Positions 18,207 to 27,534 of a stretch of DNA of 57,296 bases are shown here, in pieces. The notes beneath the pieces are model-generated. The model was not told the DNA's origin. It saw only the letters and a program-made list of their open reading frames with translations, and ran no database searches. The translations under genes and the position numbers were made by a program. Every line of letters begins with the position of its first letter. The first letter of the stretch is position 1. This DNA is from Clostridia bacterium (GTDB taxonomy: Bacteria; Bacillota; Clostridia; Oscillospirales; Acutalibacteraceae), in NCBI GenBank assembly GCA_017516745.1, contig JAFXBF010000008.1, positions 1-57,296 of the forward strand. Reading direction: 5' to 3'.

Positions 18207-19764
18207 AATGTTTACCTATGTTGCAATAGGTCTGCTTTTTGTCTATATTCTCGGCTTTTCGGTTTGCTTTGGGGGTGCTGCTTCCGTTAAGCATCAGGAG
18301 TTTCAGTCGGCGCAGCGGGAGCTGTCTGCCTATGCAAATGAACGATATTATACCGAAAAAGAGGAAGGCAAAAGTGTAACGGATCTGATCAGGTACTGTC
18401 AGCAGATATCAAACGACTTTCCTTATTTTGCTGCAGTTTACGATAAGGACGGCAACATAGTCGCACAGACGGGTACTTACGTATCGTTTACGCTGTTTGA
18501 CGAGGGAAATTTTTACTGTCCGCTGGAGGGATACCTGACCGACGAAATGAAACGGGACATTGCAAAGCTTAAAAAGCAGGCAAAGAAAACTTATGTGCAG
18601 GTCTGCGAATTTGAGTATAACCGTGACGGCGATAAGATAACTCCCGTTAAGCTCGGACTCAAGCTTGCAAACGCAGACGATGATGAAGCAATTACCTTTG
18701 TTTTTTCAGAAGAAGAGGCGGATTCGAGGCTGGAGCTTGAAAAATATCTGACTGCCTATATAACTCTGTATGATATAGATGAAAACCATTACAACAGAAA
18801 AAAGTTCGATGAGCTTCGTGAAGAGGTGTTGTCCGACGAATCGAAAGAAAAGGCAATGGCAGTGATTAAAAATCCGGGTGGAGGAGGTTACAGCAGTTCA
18901 GACTACTTTGAGAACAGTTGCTATTACCTATACGGTGATGAGGAGTATGTAATTATTGAAGCAGGCGGCTACAGACGGATTTTAACCGTTCTTAATTCCG
19001 ATTATTTTCAGATGTTTCTGCTTGAATTCACCTTTGGATTTGCCATTTTGTTCATAGTTATATTTATATTCTCAAACAAGCTCTACAACAAGAACAAGCA
19101 GCTTGAAAATGCACGCATAGCCTTTACAAGTGCTGCTGCACACGAACTCAAAACACCTCTTGCCGTTATATCAAACCTGAGCGAGTGTATAATCGAAAAC
19201 ATTGCGCCCGAAAAGAATGAGCAGTATATGAACTCGATTTATGCCGAAACCGTGCGGATGAACAAGCTTGTCAACACGTTGCTTGAGTACAACCGCATCA
19301 CAACGGCAGAAAAAATTGAAAAAGAGCCCTGCGACCTTTCAAGCATTGCCCAAAAAGAGCTTGAAAAGTATTCAAGCCTGTTTGAAGAAAAGGGTATAGC
19401 CGTCACCGAGAATCTTGAAAGGGCAGATATACTGTGCAACATCGGGCTGATTTCTCTTGTTGTCGATAACTTCCTTTCAAATGCGCTCAAAAACACACCC
19501 GAAAACGGCGAGGTGAAGTTGACTGTGAAAAATGACGGCGGCAAAATAAAGCTGACCGTTTTCAACAGCGGCAGCCATATTGCCCCCGACCACGGCAAAC
19601 ATATCTGGGAGGAGTTTTACCGTATAGATTCCGTGCGCAACAGCTCTGATAAATCAAGCGGTATGGGTCTTGCAATCTGCCGCAAAATCCTCGAGCTTCA
19701 CGGCTGGAAATACGGCTATACAAGCACCAACAAAGGCGTAGATTTTTACTTTTCTGTGTGTTAA
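18193..19764 (+). CDS. Sensor histidine kinase
   Basis: This 523-residue membrane kinase is the partner of the preceding response regulator. It has a first membrane helix at ~9-27, a large extracytoplasmic sensor region (~30-270) and a second helix at ~278-295. The HisKA domain has phospho-acceptor H317 in AAAHELKTPLAVISNL. The HATPase domain shows the N box DNFLSNALKNTP and G box SGMGLAIC. The arrangement is a classic orthodox kinase. The extracytoplasmic domain is not one I recognise, so the stimulus is unknown. Confidence 0.94.
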   Translation: MSKNKMFTYVAIGLLFVYILGFSVCFGGAASVKHQEFQSAQRELSAYANERYYTEKEEGKSVTDLIRYCQQISNDFPYFAAVYDKDGNIVAQTGTYVSFTLFDEGNFYCPLEGYLTDEMKRDIAKLKKQAKKTYVQVCEFEYNRDGDKITPVKLGLKLANADDDEAITFVFSEEEADSRLELEKYLTAYITLYDIDENHYNRKKFDELREEVLSDESKEKAMAVIKNPGGGGYSSSDYFENSCYYLYGDEEYVIIEAGGYRRILTVLNSDYFQMFLLEFTFGFAILFIVIFIFSNKLYNKNKQLENARIAFTSAAAHELKTPLAVISNLSECIIENIAPEKNEQYMNSIYAETVRMNKLVNTLLEYNRITTAEKIEKEPCDLSSIAQKELEKYSSLFEEKGIAVTENLERADILCNIGLISLVVDNFLSNALKNTPENGEVKLTVKNDGGKIKLTVFNSGSHIAPDHGKHIWEEFYRIDSVRNSSDKSSGMGLAICRKILELHGWKYGYTSTNKGVDFYFSVC

Positions 19765-19775
19765 TAGCATTACTG

Positions 19776-19804
19776 TTTACAAATTCCGGTTTTTGTGATA
19801 TGCT
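19776..19804 (+). promoter_or_regulatory. Promoter for the ATP-grasp/HAD gene
   Basis: TTTACA (19776-19781), a 17-bp spacer, and TATGCT (19799-19804) with TG at the extended -10 position. It lies 36 bp before the start codon. Confidence 0.6.
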
Positions 19805-19840
19805 TATTATATATTTATAACACAAGGCAGGAAACCTGTA

Positions 19841-21472
19841 ATGAGGGAAATCCGTATTCTTTTTACCGGCATAGGCAGGCGTGTGGAGCTGATGCAGGCA
19901 TTTCACAATGCTGCGGCAACACTCAACAAAAAGGTTATAATTTACGGAGCAGATATGGCTACAACAGCCCCTGCTCTGGCTTATTGCGACCACATCCGTA
20001 TTGTCTGCGGCATGAAGGGCGAAGAATATATCCCGCAATTGCTCGATATTTGCCAAAAGGACAGCATAGACCTTGTTATACCTACAATCGATACGGATTT
20101 GAAATTGTTGGCGGATAACAAAGAGCGGTTTGAAGAGGTAGGGACAAGGGTGCTGATAAGCGCCCCCGATATGATAAGCATCTGCCGTGACAAGAACAGG
20201 ACTTCGCAGTTTTTCATTGATTGCGGACTGAAAGCACCTATGCCCTGTAACGATTACAAAAAATACAATTCGGGTTTTCCTGCGTTTATCAAGCCGAAAG
20301 ACGGCAGCAGCAGCTTGAATGCCTACAGGATTGAGGATGCCGAAGAACTTGCCTTTTACGCACATATAATTGACGGCTATATTATCCAGCCTTTTATAAC
20401 GGGTAAGGAATATACGGTGGATATATTCTGCGATTTTGACGGAAAGCCTGTCAGCATTGTGCCCAGAGAAAGGGTTGCAGTGCGTTCAGGCGAAGTGCTT
20501 AAAACAAGAATCTGCCTTGACGAAACCATAATTGAACAGGCCAAGGCTATTGTAAACAGGTTCAGACCTTGCGGACCTATGACTGTTCAGCTTATTAAGG
20601 ACAGCCGTACGGGTGACAATTATTATATCGAAATTAATCCACGTTACGGCGGCGGCTCACCGCTTTCTATGAGGGCAGGTGCAAGGTCGGCAGAAACTGT
20701 GCTGAAGCTTCTGGATGGCGATAAAATAGACTATCTTGATATGAGAAGTATAGCCGACGGTGCTCTTTACAGCAGGTTTGACCAGTGTGTCTGCACGGAT
20801 TACGGTAACGCAAGCAAATCCGTGCGGGGTGTAATATTTGACCTTGACGATACACTTTATTCGGAAAAGGACTATATCCGTTCGGGTTTCAGAGCAGTTG
20901 CGGAGTATCTTGGCAATGAAGAATATGCACAAGTGCTCTGGGCTTTCTTTGAAGCAGGCGAGCCTGCCGTGGACAGGCTACTTGAACAAATCGGGCAGAC
21001 AGAGAAAAAAGAGGAGTGCCTCAACATATACCGTGAGCACAATCCCGAAATTGAAATGTATCCGTGTGCCCGTGACATGCTTTTAACTCTTAAGGAAAAA
21101 GGCGTAAAAATCGGAATAATAACAGACGGAAGACCGTCGGGACAGCGCAAAAAAATAGCTGTCTTCGGTCTGGAAAGCATTGTGGATGATATAATTATTA
21201 CCGATGCTCTCGGCGGTGTGCAGTTCAGAAAGCCCAACGATATTTCTTTCCGCATAATGCAAAACCGTTGGCGCATACCGTTTGAAAATCTGATATATGT
21301 CGGCGACAATCCTGTTAAAGATTTTCAGGCACCAAGACAGCTCGGCATGAAAACACTGTTTTTCAATAACAGCGATGGCTTGTATTCGGCTATGGCAGAG
21401 GACAATGAAGTTTTCGGCGACAGAGTTGATAGTACGGAAGAAATCAGAGAGTATCTTTCAAAACTGATATAA
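19841..21472 (+). CDS. ATP-grasp ligase fused to a HAD-family hydrolase
   Basis: This 543-residue protein has two enzymes in one chain. Residues 1-~310 are a carbamoyl-phosphate-synthase-like ATP-grasp module: a Rossmann-like pre-domain (ILFTGIGRRVELMQAF), then PAFIKPKDGSSSLNAYRI, IIQPFITGKEYTVDIF and the metal-binding EINPRYGGGSPLSM. Residues ~328-540 are a HAD hydrolase with nucleophile motif VIFDLDDTLYS, IGIITDGRPSGQRKK and the late GDNPVKDF motif. All key residues look intact. Such ATP-grasp proteins ligate carboxylates to amines, and the HAD part may remove a phosphate before or after. The substrate is unknown. A single gene between a promoter and a terminator. Confidence 0.88.
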   Translation: MREIRILFTGIGRRVELMQAFHNAAATLNKKVIIYGADMATTAPALAYCDHIRIVCGMKGEEYIPQLLDICQKDSIDLVIPTIDTDLKLLADNKERFEEVGTRVLISAPDMISICRDKNRTSQFFIDCGLKAPMPCNDYKKYNSGFPAFIKPKDGSSSLNAYRIEDAEELAFYAHIIDGYIIQPFITGKEYTVDIFCDFDGKPVSIVPRERVAVRSGEVLKTRICLDETIIEQAKAIVNRFRPCGPMTVQLIKDSRTGDNYYIEINPRYGGGSPLSMRAGARSAETVLKLLDGDKIDYLDMRSIADGALYSRFDQCVCTDYGNASKSVRGVIFDLDDTLYSEKDYIRSGFRAVAEYLGNEEYAQVLWAFFEAGEPAVDRLLEQIGQTEKKEECLNIYREHNPEIEMYPCARDMLLTLKEKGVKIGIITDGRPSGQRKKIAVFGLESIVDDIIITDALGGVQFRKPNDISFRIMQNRWRIPFENLIYVGDNPVKDFQAPRQLGMKTLFFNNSDGLYSAMAEDNEVFGDRVDSTEEIREYLSKLI

Positions 21473-21476
21473 CAAA

Positions 21477-21501
21477 AAGGCTGGGTGTTTTGCCCAGCCT
21501 T
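21477..21501. terminator. Bidirectional terminator between the ATP-grasp/HAD gene and rnfB
   Basis: AAGGCTGGG (21477-21485) and CCCAGCCTT (21493-21501) form a 9-bp stem between two convergent genes. Confidence 0.8.
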
Positions 21502-21516
21502 AATTATTGCGTTGTT

Positions 21517-22350
21517 TTATATTCTGTTTATACTCTTAAGTGCAATTTTGCCAAGCTCGATTACGTCTATTGCGCCGACGGGGCAGGCCTCGTGGCACTT
21601 GCCGCAGCCGATACACTTGTCGTAGTCAACCTTTGCGCAGAAGTTTTCGACCTTGACTGCGTCGTATTCACAGGCCTTTACGCACTTCATACAGCCGATA
21701 CAGCCTGCCTTACATTCTTTTCTTGTAAGGGCACCCTTGTCCTTGTTGGCACAGAGTACGGCTGCCTTTGCCTGGTGAAGGGGAAGCAGCTCAATAAGTC
21801 CCTTGGGACAGGTCTTGATACAGGCTTTACACGCACGGCAGGCAAGAGGATTGATTCTCGCTACACCGTCACAGATGTGGATTGCATCATAGGGACAGGC
21901 TTCAATACAGTCACCAAAGCCGATACAGCCGTAGATACAGTCCTTGGGTCCGCCGTAAAGCTGGGTTGCCATTTTACAGCTCTTAACGCCTACGTAATTG
22001 AGCTTTGTGCCTGCGTTGTGGTTGTTACCTTGGCAGAGCACTACAGCCGCCTGCGGAGCAATTTCGCCTGCTGCAAGGCCTGCTATAGCGGCAATCTTTT
22101 TGGAAACCTCGCTGCCGCCGGGGGAGCAGAGTGTTGTGCAGGTTGTTTCGCCCTTGGAGAGTGCGGCTGCGTAGCCGTCACAGCCCGAGAATCCGCAGGC
22201 ACCGCAGTTGGCACCGGGCAGCTCCTCACGGATTTTTTCCGCCTTTTCGTCAACAGGTACTGCCATTACGATTGAAGCAACGGCAAGCATAACTGCGGCG
22301 ATGATACCGATGGCGGCAACAACTATTACTGCAAGTAAAATCGGATTCAT
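21517..22350 (-). CDS. rnfB: Rnf complex subunit B (iron-sulfur electron-transfer protein)
   Basis: This 277-residue protein has an N-terminal membrane anchor (NPILLAVIVVAAIGIIAAVM). A 4Fe-4S region (LPGANCGACGFSGCDGYA) follows, then several CxxCxxCxxxCP ferredoxin motifs, for example CIGFGDCIEACPYDAI, CRACKACIKTCPKG and CIGCGKCHEACPVGAI. It takes electrons from reduced ferredoxin and passes them into the Rnf complex, which drives ion export while reducing NAD. It is the last gene of the operon and ends at the terminator at 21477. Confidence 0.96.
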   Translation of the reverse strand: MNPILLAVIVVAAIGIIAAVMLAVASIVMAVPVDEKAEKIREELPGANCGACGFSGCDGYAAALSKGETTCTTLCSPGGSEVSKKIAAIAGLAAGEIAPQAAVVLCQGNNHNAGTKLNYVGVKSCKMATQLYGGPKDCIYGCIGFGDCIEACPYDAIHICDGVARINPLACRACKACIKTCPKGLIELLPLHQAKAAVLCANKDKGALTRKECKAGCIGCMKCVKACEYDAVKVENFCAKVDYDKCIGCGKCHEACPVGAIDVIELGKIALKSINRI

Positions 22351-22368
22351 TGTTTTTAACCGCCTTTC

Positions 22369-22959
22369 TTAACCGAATATACCGTCTACAATTCCCGTGA
22401 AGCCGAGGAATGAGATGGAGGTGAGGGAGGCCGCAACGAGAGTTATCGGCAGACCCTGCATAAACTTGGGGATATCACAGCTTTCAAGCCTTTCACGAAC
22501 GCCTGCGAAGATAACCATTGCAAGCATAAAGCCAAGACCTGCGCCGAGTGAGTTTACCATTGACTGAGCAAAATTGTAGCCGTTGTCAACGTTGAGGATA
22601 ACTACGCCGAGAACGGCACAGTTTGTTGTGATAAGCGGCAGATAAATGCCGAGTGCACTGTAAAGCGAGGGGATATACTTCTTGAGCACGATTTCAACAA
22701 GCTGAACGAGTGCGGCAATGACAAGGATAAAAACAATCGTCTGCAGATAAGCCATATCGTTCTTTACAAGAAGTGTGTTGATGGGGTAGGTTACGGCAGT
22801 TGCAAGCAGCATAACGAAGATAACCGCAAGCGACATACCCGAAGCGGTGCTCAGCTTTTTTGAAACACCGAGGAACGGACATACGCCGAGGAACTTGCTC
22901 AGCAGGAAGTTTTCCGTAAGGATAGCGGTTATAAGAATTGATAAGAATACCTTTGTCAT
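22369..22959 (-). CDS. rnfA: Rnf complex subunit A
   Basis: This 196-residue integral membrane subunit has six predicted helices. Its conserved start includes ILTENFLLSKFLGVCPFLGVS, and ITTNCAVLGVVILN carries the cysteine near the membrane centre that, together with RnfE, is thought to bind a 2Fe-2S cluster. Its start codon overlaps the rnfE stop (ATGA), which indicates translational coupling. Confidence 0.95.
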   Translation of the reverse strand: MTKVFLSILITAILTENFLLSKFLGVCPFLGVSKKLSTASGMSLAVIFVMLLATAVTYPINTLLVKNDMAYLQTIVFILVIAALVQLVEIVLKKYIPSLYSALGIYLPLITTNCAVLGVVILNVDNGYNFAQSMVNSLGAGLGFMLAMVIFAGVRERLESCDIPKFMQGLPITLVAASLTSISFLGFTGIVDGIFG

Positions 22960-23666
22960 CTTACAGTTGCCTCCTTTACGCTTTCTTCACAGCTGCCCGT
23001 ATTAATAAGCGAGCAGCTTGCTGCCATCGGGCAGCTTTCACAGCCGTGGAGCTCTGCCTTGGGCTTGCCCTTGCTTTCGGCGAGCTTGTTGGCAACAGCC
23101 ATAAGCATACCGAATACGAAGAAGCCGCCGGGAGGCAGAATGAAGATTATCATTGCATATTCTGCTGGGAAAATCTGTGTGCCGCTGATAGCACCTGTGC
23201 CGATAAATTCACGGATAAGTGCCATTGCAAGCAGCGCACCCGTGAAGCCGACGCCCATACCCAGTCCGTCAACTGCCGAGGCGATAACGCCGTTTTTGCC
23301 TGCGAAGGCTTCGGCTCTGCCGAGGATGATGCAGTTAACAACGATAAGCGGCAGGTAAACACCGAGACTTTCGTCAATTGCCGGAGCATAAGCCTTAACT
23401 ACCATCTGAACAATGGTAACAAAAGAAGCAATAATTACGATATAGGCAGGAATTCTGACCTTGCCGGGAATGATTTTGCGCAGCGCTGAAATAACTATAT
23501 TAGAGCAGATAAGAACTATAGAGGCCGCAAGACCCATGCCGAGTGCGCCCGAAACCGAGGTGGAAACGGCAAGTGTCGGACAGGTGCCGAGAACAAGGCG
23601 GAGAACCGGGTTTTCGGCTATAAGGCCTTTGGTAAATTCTTTGCTGAGCGGTTTTTTATCAGCCAT
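22956..23666 (-). CDS. rnfE: Rnf complex subunit E
   Basis: This 236-residue membrane subunit is homologous to RnfA. It has KEFTKGLIAENPVLRLVLG, CPTLAVSTSVSGALGMGLA and the VVNCIILGRAEAFA block with the conserved Cys. The start is the ATG at 23666, preceded by AGGAGG, not an upstream in-frame codon. The C-terminal ~30 residues are a short Cys-containing extension (CESCPMAASC) that may bind metal; this motif is not part of the core family. Confidence 0.94.
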   Translation of the reverse strand: MADKKPLSKEFTKGLIAENPVLRLVLGTCPTLAVSTSVSGALGMGLAASIVLICSNIVISALRKIIPGKVRIPAYIVIIASFVTIVQMVVKAYAPAIDESLGVYLPLIVVNCIILGRAEAFAGKNGVIASAVDGLGMGVGFTGALLAMALIREFIGTGAISGTQIFPAEYAMIIFILPPGGFFVFGMLMAVANKLAESKGKPKAELHGCESCPMAASCSLINTGSCEESVKEATVR

Positions 23667-24225
23667 TGTCTGCACCTCCTGTAATCTGTGTGTAGTAGTC
23701 AAGAGCAATATTTACTGCACTTGTAACAGCCTTGGATGTGATTGTTGCACCCGTAAGTGCCTTGATTTCGTTTTCGCCGGGGTCGTTCTTATTTACGCTG
23801 ATGCCGAGTGTCTTGCCGATGAACTGTTCAAGGAAGCTCGGGTTTGTTGCGTTCATACCGAGACCCGGTGTTTCGCTCAAAGAAAGCGTCTGAACGCCTG
23901 CAACCGTGCCGTCTGCATTTACGCCGACCATTATCTTAACGTCGCCGCCGTAGCCCTTGGCAGAGGTTGTGAATACATAGCCGATTGTGCTGCCGCTTGC
24001 GTCCTTGCCTGTGCAGTAAGCAATGCCGTTAAAGTCTTCGTCAACAAATTCACTTGCGTTTTTGAGAACTTCTTTTCTTGTGTTAAGCTCTGTCTGCACT
24101 GCAAGGTCTGCAATAATCGGAGCGGTCAGCGAGTTTGTGTAAGCAAGCAAAGCAGAGGTTATGATACATATCAATGCAAGCACGACCGTGGGCTTTAAGA
24201 TGTCGCCTATACTGAACTTTTTCAT
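23659..24225 (-). CDS. rnfG: Rnf complex subunit G (FMN-binding)
   Basis: This 188-residue protein has one N-terminal helix (TVVLALICIITSALLAYTNS) and an extracytoplasmic FMN-binding domain. The flavinylation motif is LTGATITSKAV near residues 160-170, in which the Thr carries covalent FMN attached by ApbE; apbE is in the same operon. It overlaps the start of rnfE by 8 nt. Confidence 0.95.
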   Translation of the reverse strand: MKKFSIGDILKPTVVLALICIITSALLAYTNSLTAPIIADLAVQTELNTRKEVLKNASEFVDEDFNGIAYCTGKDASGSTIGYVFTTSAKGYGGDVKIMVGVNADGTVAGVQTLSLSETPGLGMNATNPSFLEQFIGKTLGISVNKNDPGENEIKALTGATITSKAVTSAVNIALDYYTQITGGADNG

Positions 24226-25247
24226 ACCTTAACCGCCTCCTTTTCTGCCTTTTTGGCGGCCTTTTCAGCCTTTTTGTCCTTCTTCGGTGTGCCGAAGGGC
24301 TTGGCTGTTGTGAGTCTTTCAATATGGGGGACGAGGAGATTCATAAGGATGATTGAGAAGGAAACACCTTCGGGGAGGCTGCCGAAAAGACGGATAACGG
24401 TGGTGATTACACCGCAGCCGATGCCGAAGATAATCTTACCCTTGAAGCTGACGGGGCAGGTTGTGTAGTCCGTTGCCATAAATATGGCGCCGAGAAGCAG
24501 GCCGCCGCCCAGAAGCTGGTAAGCGACAAATTCAAAATCGCCTCTGCCTGCAATAAGCATAAATACGGCAACCGTGCCGATATATGCAAGTGGAATTGCA
24601 GGGGAGATAACCTTGCGAACTACAAGGTAGATACCGCCGATAATGAGGGCGAGCGAACATACTTCGCCGAAGCAGCCGCCGTGAAGACCGAGGAACATAT
24701 CAAGAAGAGAGGGAAGCTCTTCGGTTTCACCTGCAAAGGATGTCATAACCTCGGACGGTACCGAAATATTTGCAAGGGGAGTAGCAGTTGTTGTAATGAA
24801 CTTTGAGTCCGTTGCCCAGTTTGCCATAGCAGAGGGGAAGGACATAAGAAGAATGATACGGGCGGCGAGTGCAGGGTTTACAAAGTTCTGGCCGATACCG
24901 CCGAACATCTGCTTTACAACAACTATTGCTATAATGCTGCCCAGCGCTGCAATCCAAAGCGGAATTGATACGGGCAGGTTGAATGCGAGTAAAAGGCCTG
25001 TGACAACAGCACTCAAATCGCTGATAGTCTGGTGGCGCTTCATAACCTTACGGCTCAGATACTCGGAAAGCACTGCGCTGCCTACGCAAACGAGTGTTAC
25101 CATAAGCACTCTGTAGCCGAAGATTACAACTGCCGCAATAAGTGACGGGATAAGTGCGATAATAACGTCAAGCATAATGCCCGAAACCGTGTGCGGTGAG
25201 CGCACGTGGGGTGAAGCGCTGACGGTGAGTTTTTTGTTTACGCTCAT
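24222..25247 (-). CDS. rnfD: Rnf complex subunit D
   Basis: This 341-residue integral membrane subunit of the NqrB/RnfD family has about nine to ten helices and binds FMN. It begins KLTVSASPHVRSPHTVSGIM, a family signature. GGIGQNFVNPALAARI and the TTATPLANI segment, the likely covalent-FMN threonine region, are present. The C-terminus is a short Lys/Ala-rich tail. The start at 25247 overlaps the rnfC stop by 4 nt; its own stop overlaps the rnfG start the same way. Confidence 0.95.
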   Translation of the reverse strand: MSVNKKLTVSASPHVRSPHTVSGIMLDVIIALIPSLIAAVVIFGYRVLMVTLVCVGSAVLSEYLSRKVMKRHQTISDLSAVVTGLLLAFNLPVSIPLWIAALGSIIAIVVVKQMFGGIGQNFVNPALAARIILLMSFPSAMANWATDSKFITTTATPLANISVPSEVMTSFAGETEELPSLLDMFLGLHGGCFGEVCSLALIIGGIYLVVRKVISPAIPLAYIGTVAVFMLIAGRGDFEFVAYQLLGGGLLLGAIFMATDYTTCPVSFKGKIIFGIGCGVITTVIRLFGSLPEGVSFSIILMNLLVPHIERLTTAKPFGTPKKDKKAEKAAKKAEKEAVKV

Positions 25248-26596
25248 TTCTTGGCACCTGCCTCTCTGATAACTGATTTTGCAAGTCGCATGTGCTGTAC
25301 AAGCGGAAGACCTGCAGGGCAGACATAGGAACAGCTGCCGCATTCCATACATACCATAGTGCCTGCTTCGTTGAGCTTTGCAACATCCTTTGCCTTTGAA
25401 TAGCGGACGATAAGGGTGGGCATAAGGCTCATCGGGCAAACCTGTGCACAGCGGCCGCAGCGTATGCAGTCACGCTCGGGTTTTACCTTGAAGGTGCCCT
25501 CTGCAAAAGCAAGAATGGCGTTGTTCTGCTTGAGCAGCGGAATATCCGTACCGACAACTGCAGCACCCATCATCGGGCCGCCCGAAATAATCTTGAACGG
25601 CTCTGCTTTAAAGCCGCCGCAGAAGTCAATAATATCACTCAGGCTCGTGCCTATCGGCACACGCACGTTCTTGGGTGTGTGTATTGCCGAGCCGTCAACC
25701 GTAACGGAACGGCTGATGAGCGGCTTGCCCGTTTCAAGGTAACGCTGAATAAAGGCAACGCTGGCAACGTTCATAAGCACACAGCCGACGTCGGACGGAA
25801 GCTTTCCGGGGGGAACCTTTCTGCCTGTTACGGACTGTATCATAACCTTTTCAGCACCCTGCGGATACTTGGATACGAGCGCCATAATGCTGATATCCTT
25901 GTCACCGCCTGTAAGCTCTTTAATTTGCTTATTGAGCAATTCGATCGCCTGGGGCTTGTTGTCCTCAACAGCGATAACGGCTCTCTTGAAGCCGAGGTAT
26001 TTTTTGAGTGTGGCAACGCCCTTGATAACGTTTGCGCTGTTTTCCATACACTCACGGTAGTCAACGGTAATGTACGGCTCACATTCGGCGGCGTTGATAA
26101 TAAGAGTGTCAATGTTTTCGTTAGGCATAAGGGCGAGCTTTACGTGCGCAGGGAAGCCTGCACCGCCAAGACCGACAAGACCCGAAGCACGAACAGCCTT
26201 TATAAGGTCTGCAGCATTTTCAACCTTGGGTGGCTCAATACCTTCATACATTGTCATTTCGCCGTCAGACTCGATTGTGACTGCCTTTGACAATGAGCCG
26301 TTAGCCAGCTTAACGTCGCCTATAGCGGTGACCTTGCCCGAAACGGAAGCGTAAATCGGTGCGCTGACGAATTTGTCCGTGTCGCCTATAAGCTGACCGA
26401 CCTTGACTTCGTCACCAACCTTGACTACGGGCTCGCACGGTGCACCGATATGCTGTTGCATGGGCAGTACAACCTTTTCCGGCGCAGGCATACGGACGAT
26501 TTTGCAGTTTTCGGTGTTTTTGCTGTGGGAAACATTGACACCGCCTCTGCCTTTAACGACGGCTTTAAGCACGCCGCTTGCGGAGTAACCTTTCAT
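25244..26596 (-). CDS. rnfC: Rnf complex subunit C (NADH-interacting)
   Basis: This 450-residue peripheral subunit contains the NADH/FMN site and two 4Fe-4S clusters. VGLGGAGFPAHVKL is the nucleotide-binding loop. The cysteine motifs CIRCGRCAQVCPMSLMP (residues ~370) and CMECGSCSYVCPAGLPL (~409) hold the clusters. Length matches the family. It is the first rnf structural gene, 4 bp downstream of the Gx transporter gene. Confidence 0.96.
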   Translation of the reverse strand: MKGYSASGVLKAVVKGRGGVNVSHSKNTENCKIVRMPAPEKVVLPMQQHIGAPCEPVVKVGDEVKVGQLIGDTDKFVSAPIYASVSGKVTAIGDVKLANGSLSKAVTIESDGEMTMYEGIEPPKVENAADLIKAVRASGLVGLGGAGFPAHVKLALMPNENIDTLIINAAECEPYITVDYRECMENSANVIKGVATLKKYLGFKRAVIAVEDNKPQAIELLNKQIKELTGGDKDISIMALVSKYPQGAEKVMIQSVTGRKVPPGKLPSDVGCVLMNVASVAFIQRYLETGKPLISRSVTVDGSAIHTPKNVRVPIGTSLSDIIDFCGGFKAEPFKIISGGPMMGAAVVGTDIPLLKQNNAILAFAEGTFKVKPERDCIRCGRCAQVCPMSLMPTLIVRYSKAKDVAKLNEAGTMVCMECGSCSYVCPAGLPLVQHMRLAKSVIREAGAKK

Positions 26597-26600
26597 TCTT

Positions 26601-27146
26601 TCATCTCCTATAGTTATCGTTTGAAACGAAAAATTTACTTTGTTTTATGAGTATCGGGTAAACTGCTTTGAAAACACAGCCCGTTACTATTCCTGTGAGC
26701 ACGCCGAATACCGCGAGCACGGGGGCGTAGCCGATTAACGTCACCGTGTCGGTAAGAATTGCGGCGGCAATAAGCTGGCCGAGGTTGTGTCCGAGGGCAC
26801 AGCAAACACCCGTGCCGATAAGGCCGAGCGGATTGTTTTTGAGCTTCTTTAACAGCAGCCACATCACGAGCATGCTTACCGTGCCGCCGCAAAGGCTCAT
26901 CCAGAAGGCGGTGAAGCCTCTTGTAATTCCCGCGAAGCCCGCCTTTAAAAGAACAATAAAGAATGCATCCGGCAAGCCTATGGCGGAAACCGTGAACATA
27001 GTAACTATATTGGAAAGTCCGGGCTTGGCACCGGGCGGAAGAAACGGAAAAGCAGGCAGCAGCGACTCAAGCCACGCGAGCGCCAGGCCCTGTGCGCCGA
27101 GTATGCCGACAAGGGCAATCCGTCTGACATTCTTGCTTTTTGTCAA
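26601..27146 (-). CDS. Gx transporter family membrane protein
   Basis: This ~181-residue hydrophobic protein has about five to six membrane helices and belongs to the family once called heptaprenyl diphosphate synthase component I. It shows LALAWLESLLPAFPFLPPGA, GLSNIVTMFTVSAIGLPDA, CGGTVSMLVMWLL and a conserved GHNLGQLIAA. It regularly sits beside NusG domain II and rnf genes, but its substrate is not established. I prefer the TTG at 27146 (AAGGTGATATAC in front) over the GTG at 27155. Confidence 0.85.
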   Translation of the reverse strand: MTKSKNVRRIALVGILGAQGLALAWLESLLPAFPFLPPGAKPGLSNIVTMFTVSAIGLPDAFFIVLLKAGFAGITRGFTAFWMSLCGGTVSMLVMWLLLKKLKNNPLGLIGTGVCCALGHNLGQLIAAAILTDTVTLIGYAPVLAVFGVLTGIVTGCVFKAVYPILIKQSKFFVSNDNYRR

Positions 27147-27156
27147 GTATATCACC

Positions 27157-27534
27157 TTAATAAACTATAGCATCAACTTCATTTTTTTCGCCGTTTTCAA
27201 TCACGACTACCACCTTTGCGGGCAGACAGGCCGCCGTGTCACCGCGTTTGGTGAGGCGTCCCGTGTTTACGCAAACCTTGTCGGTGCAGTCTGCTTTACA
27301 AAAAGAAACGGCACCGTTTTCAATCAGCAGCGTTGCTTTCGGCGAGCAGGGGAGAGTGAGCTCATACGGCTTTTCCACCGCTTCAAGCGCCGTTTTTTGA
27401 TAAATTTCGCCGTCGATGTAAATTACCGCCGTTGCGCTTTTCGTGCTGTGCTTTGTGTAAAGCGAAAAGCCGGCACAGCCAAGCACAAGCACGGCTATGA
27501 GTATTAAATCAATGGGCTTTAGCAGTTTATTCAT
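27157..27534 (-). CDS. NusG domain II-containing membrane-anchored protein
   Basis: This 125-residue protein has one N-terminal helix (PIDLILIAVLVLGCAGFSLY) and an extracytoplasmic NusG_II-type beta domain (about 35-115). A Cys pair is seen in FCKADCTDKVCVNTGRL. Members of this family are common partners of ApbE and Rnf genes, and a role in flavin or electron-transfer assembly is inferred only from context. The start overlaps the apbE stop by 4 nt. Confidence 0.88.
   Translation of the reverse strand: MNKLLKPIDLILIAVLVLGCAGFSLYTKHSTKSATAVIYIDGEIYQKTALEAVEKPYELTLPCSPKATLLIENGAVSFCKADCTDKVCVNTGRLTKRGDTAACLPAKVVVVIENGEKNEVDAIVY

Noticed and set aside
21490-22275. 261-residue plus-strand frame opposite rnfB
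   Set aside because: It is the complement of a clear iron-sulfur protein gene; the Cys/Val-rich composition is a shadow effect.
24222-25439. Longer rnfD with 64 extra N-terminal residues
   Set aside because: The extension is Cys/Arg-rich, overlaps rnfC coding sequence in another frame, and the ATG at 25247 matches the family start and a 4-nt overlap.
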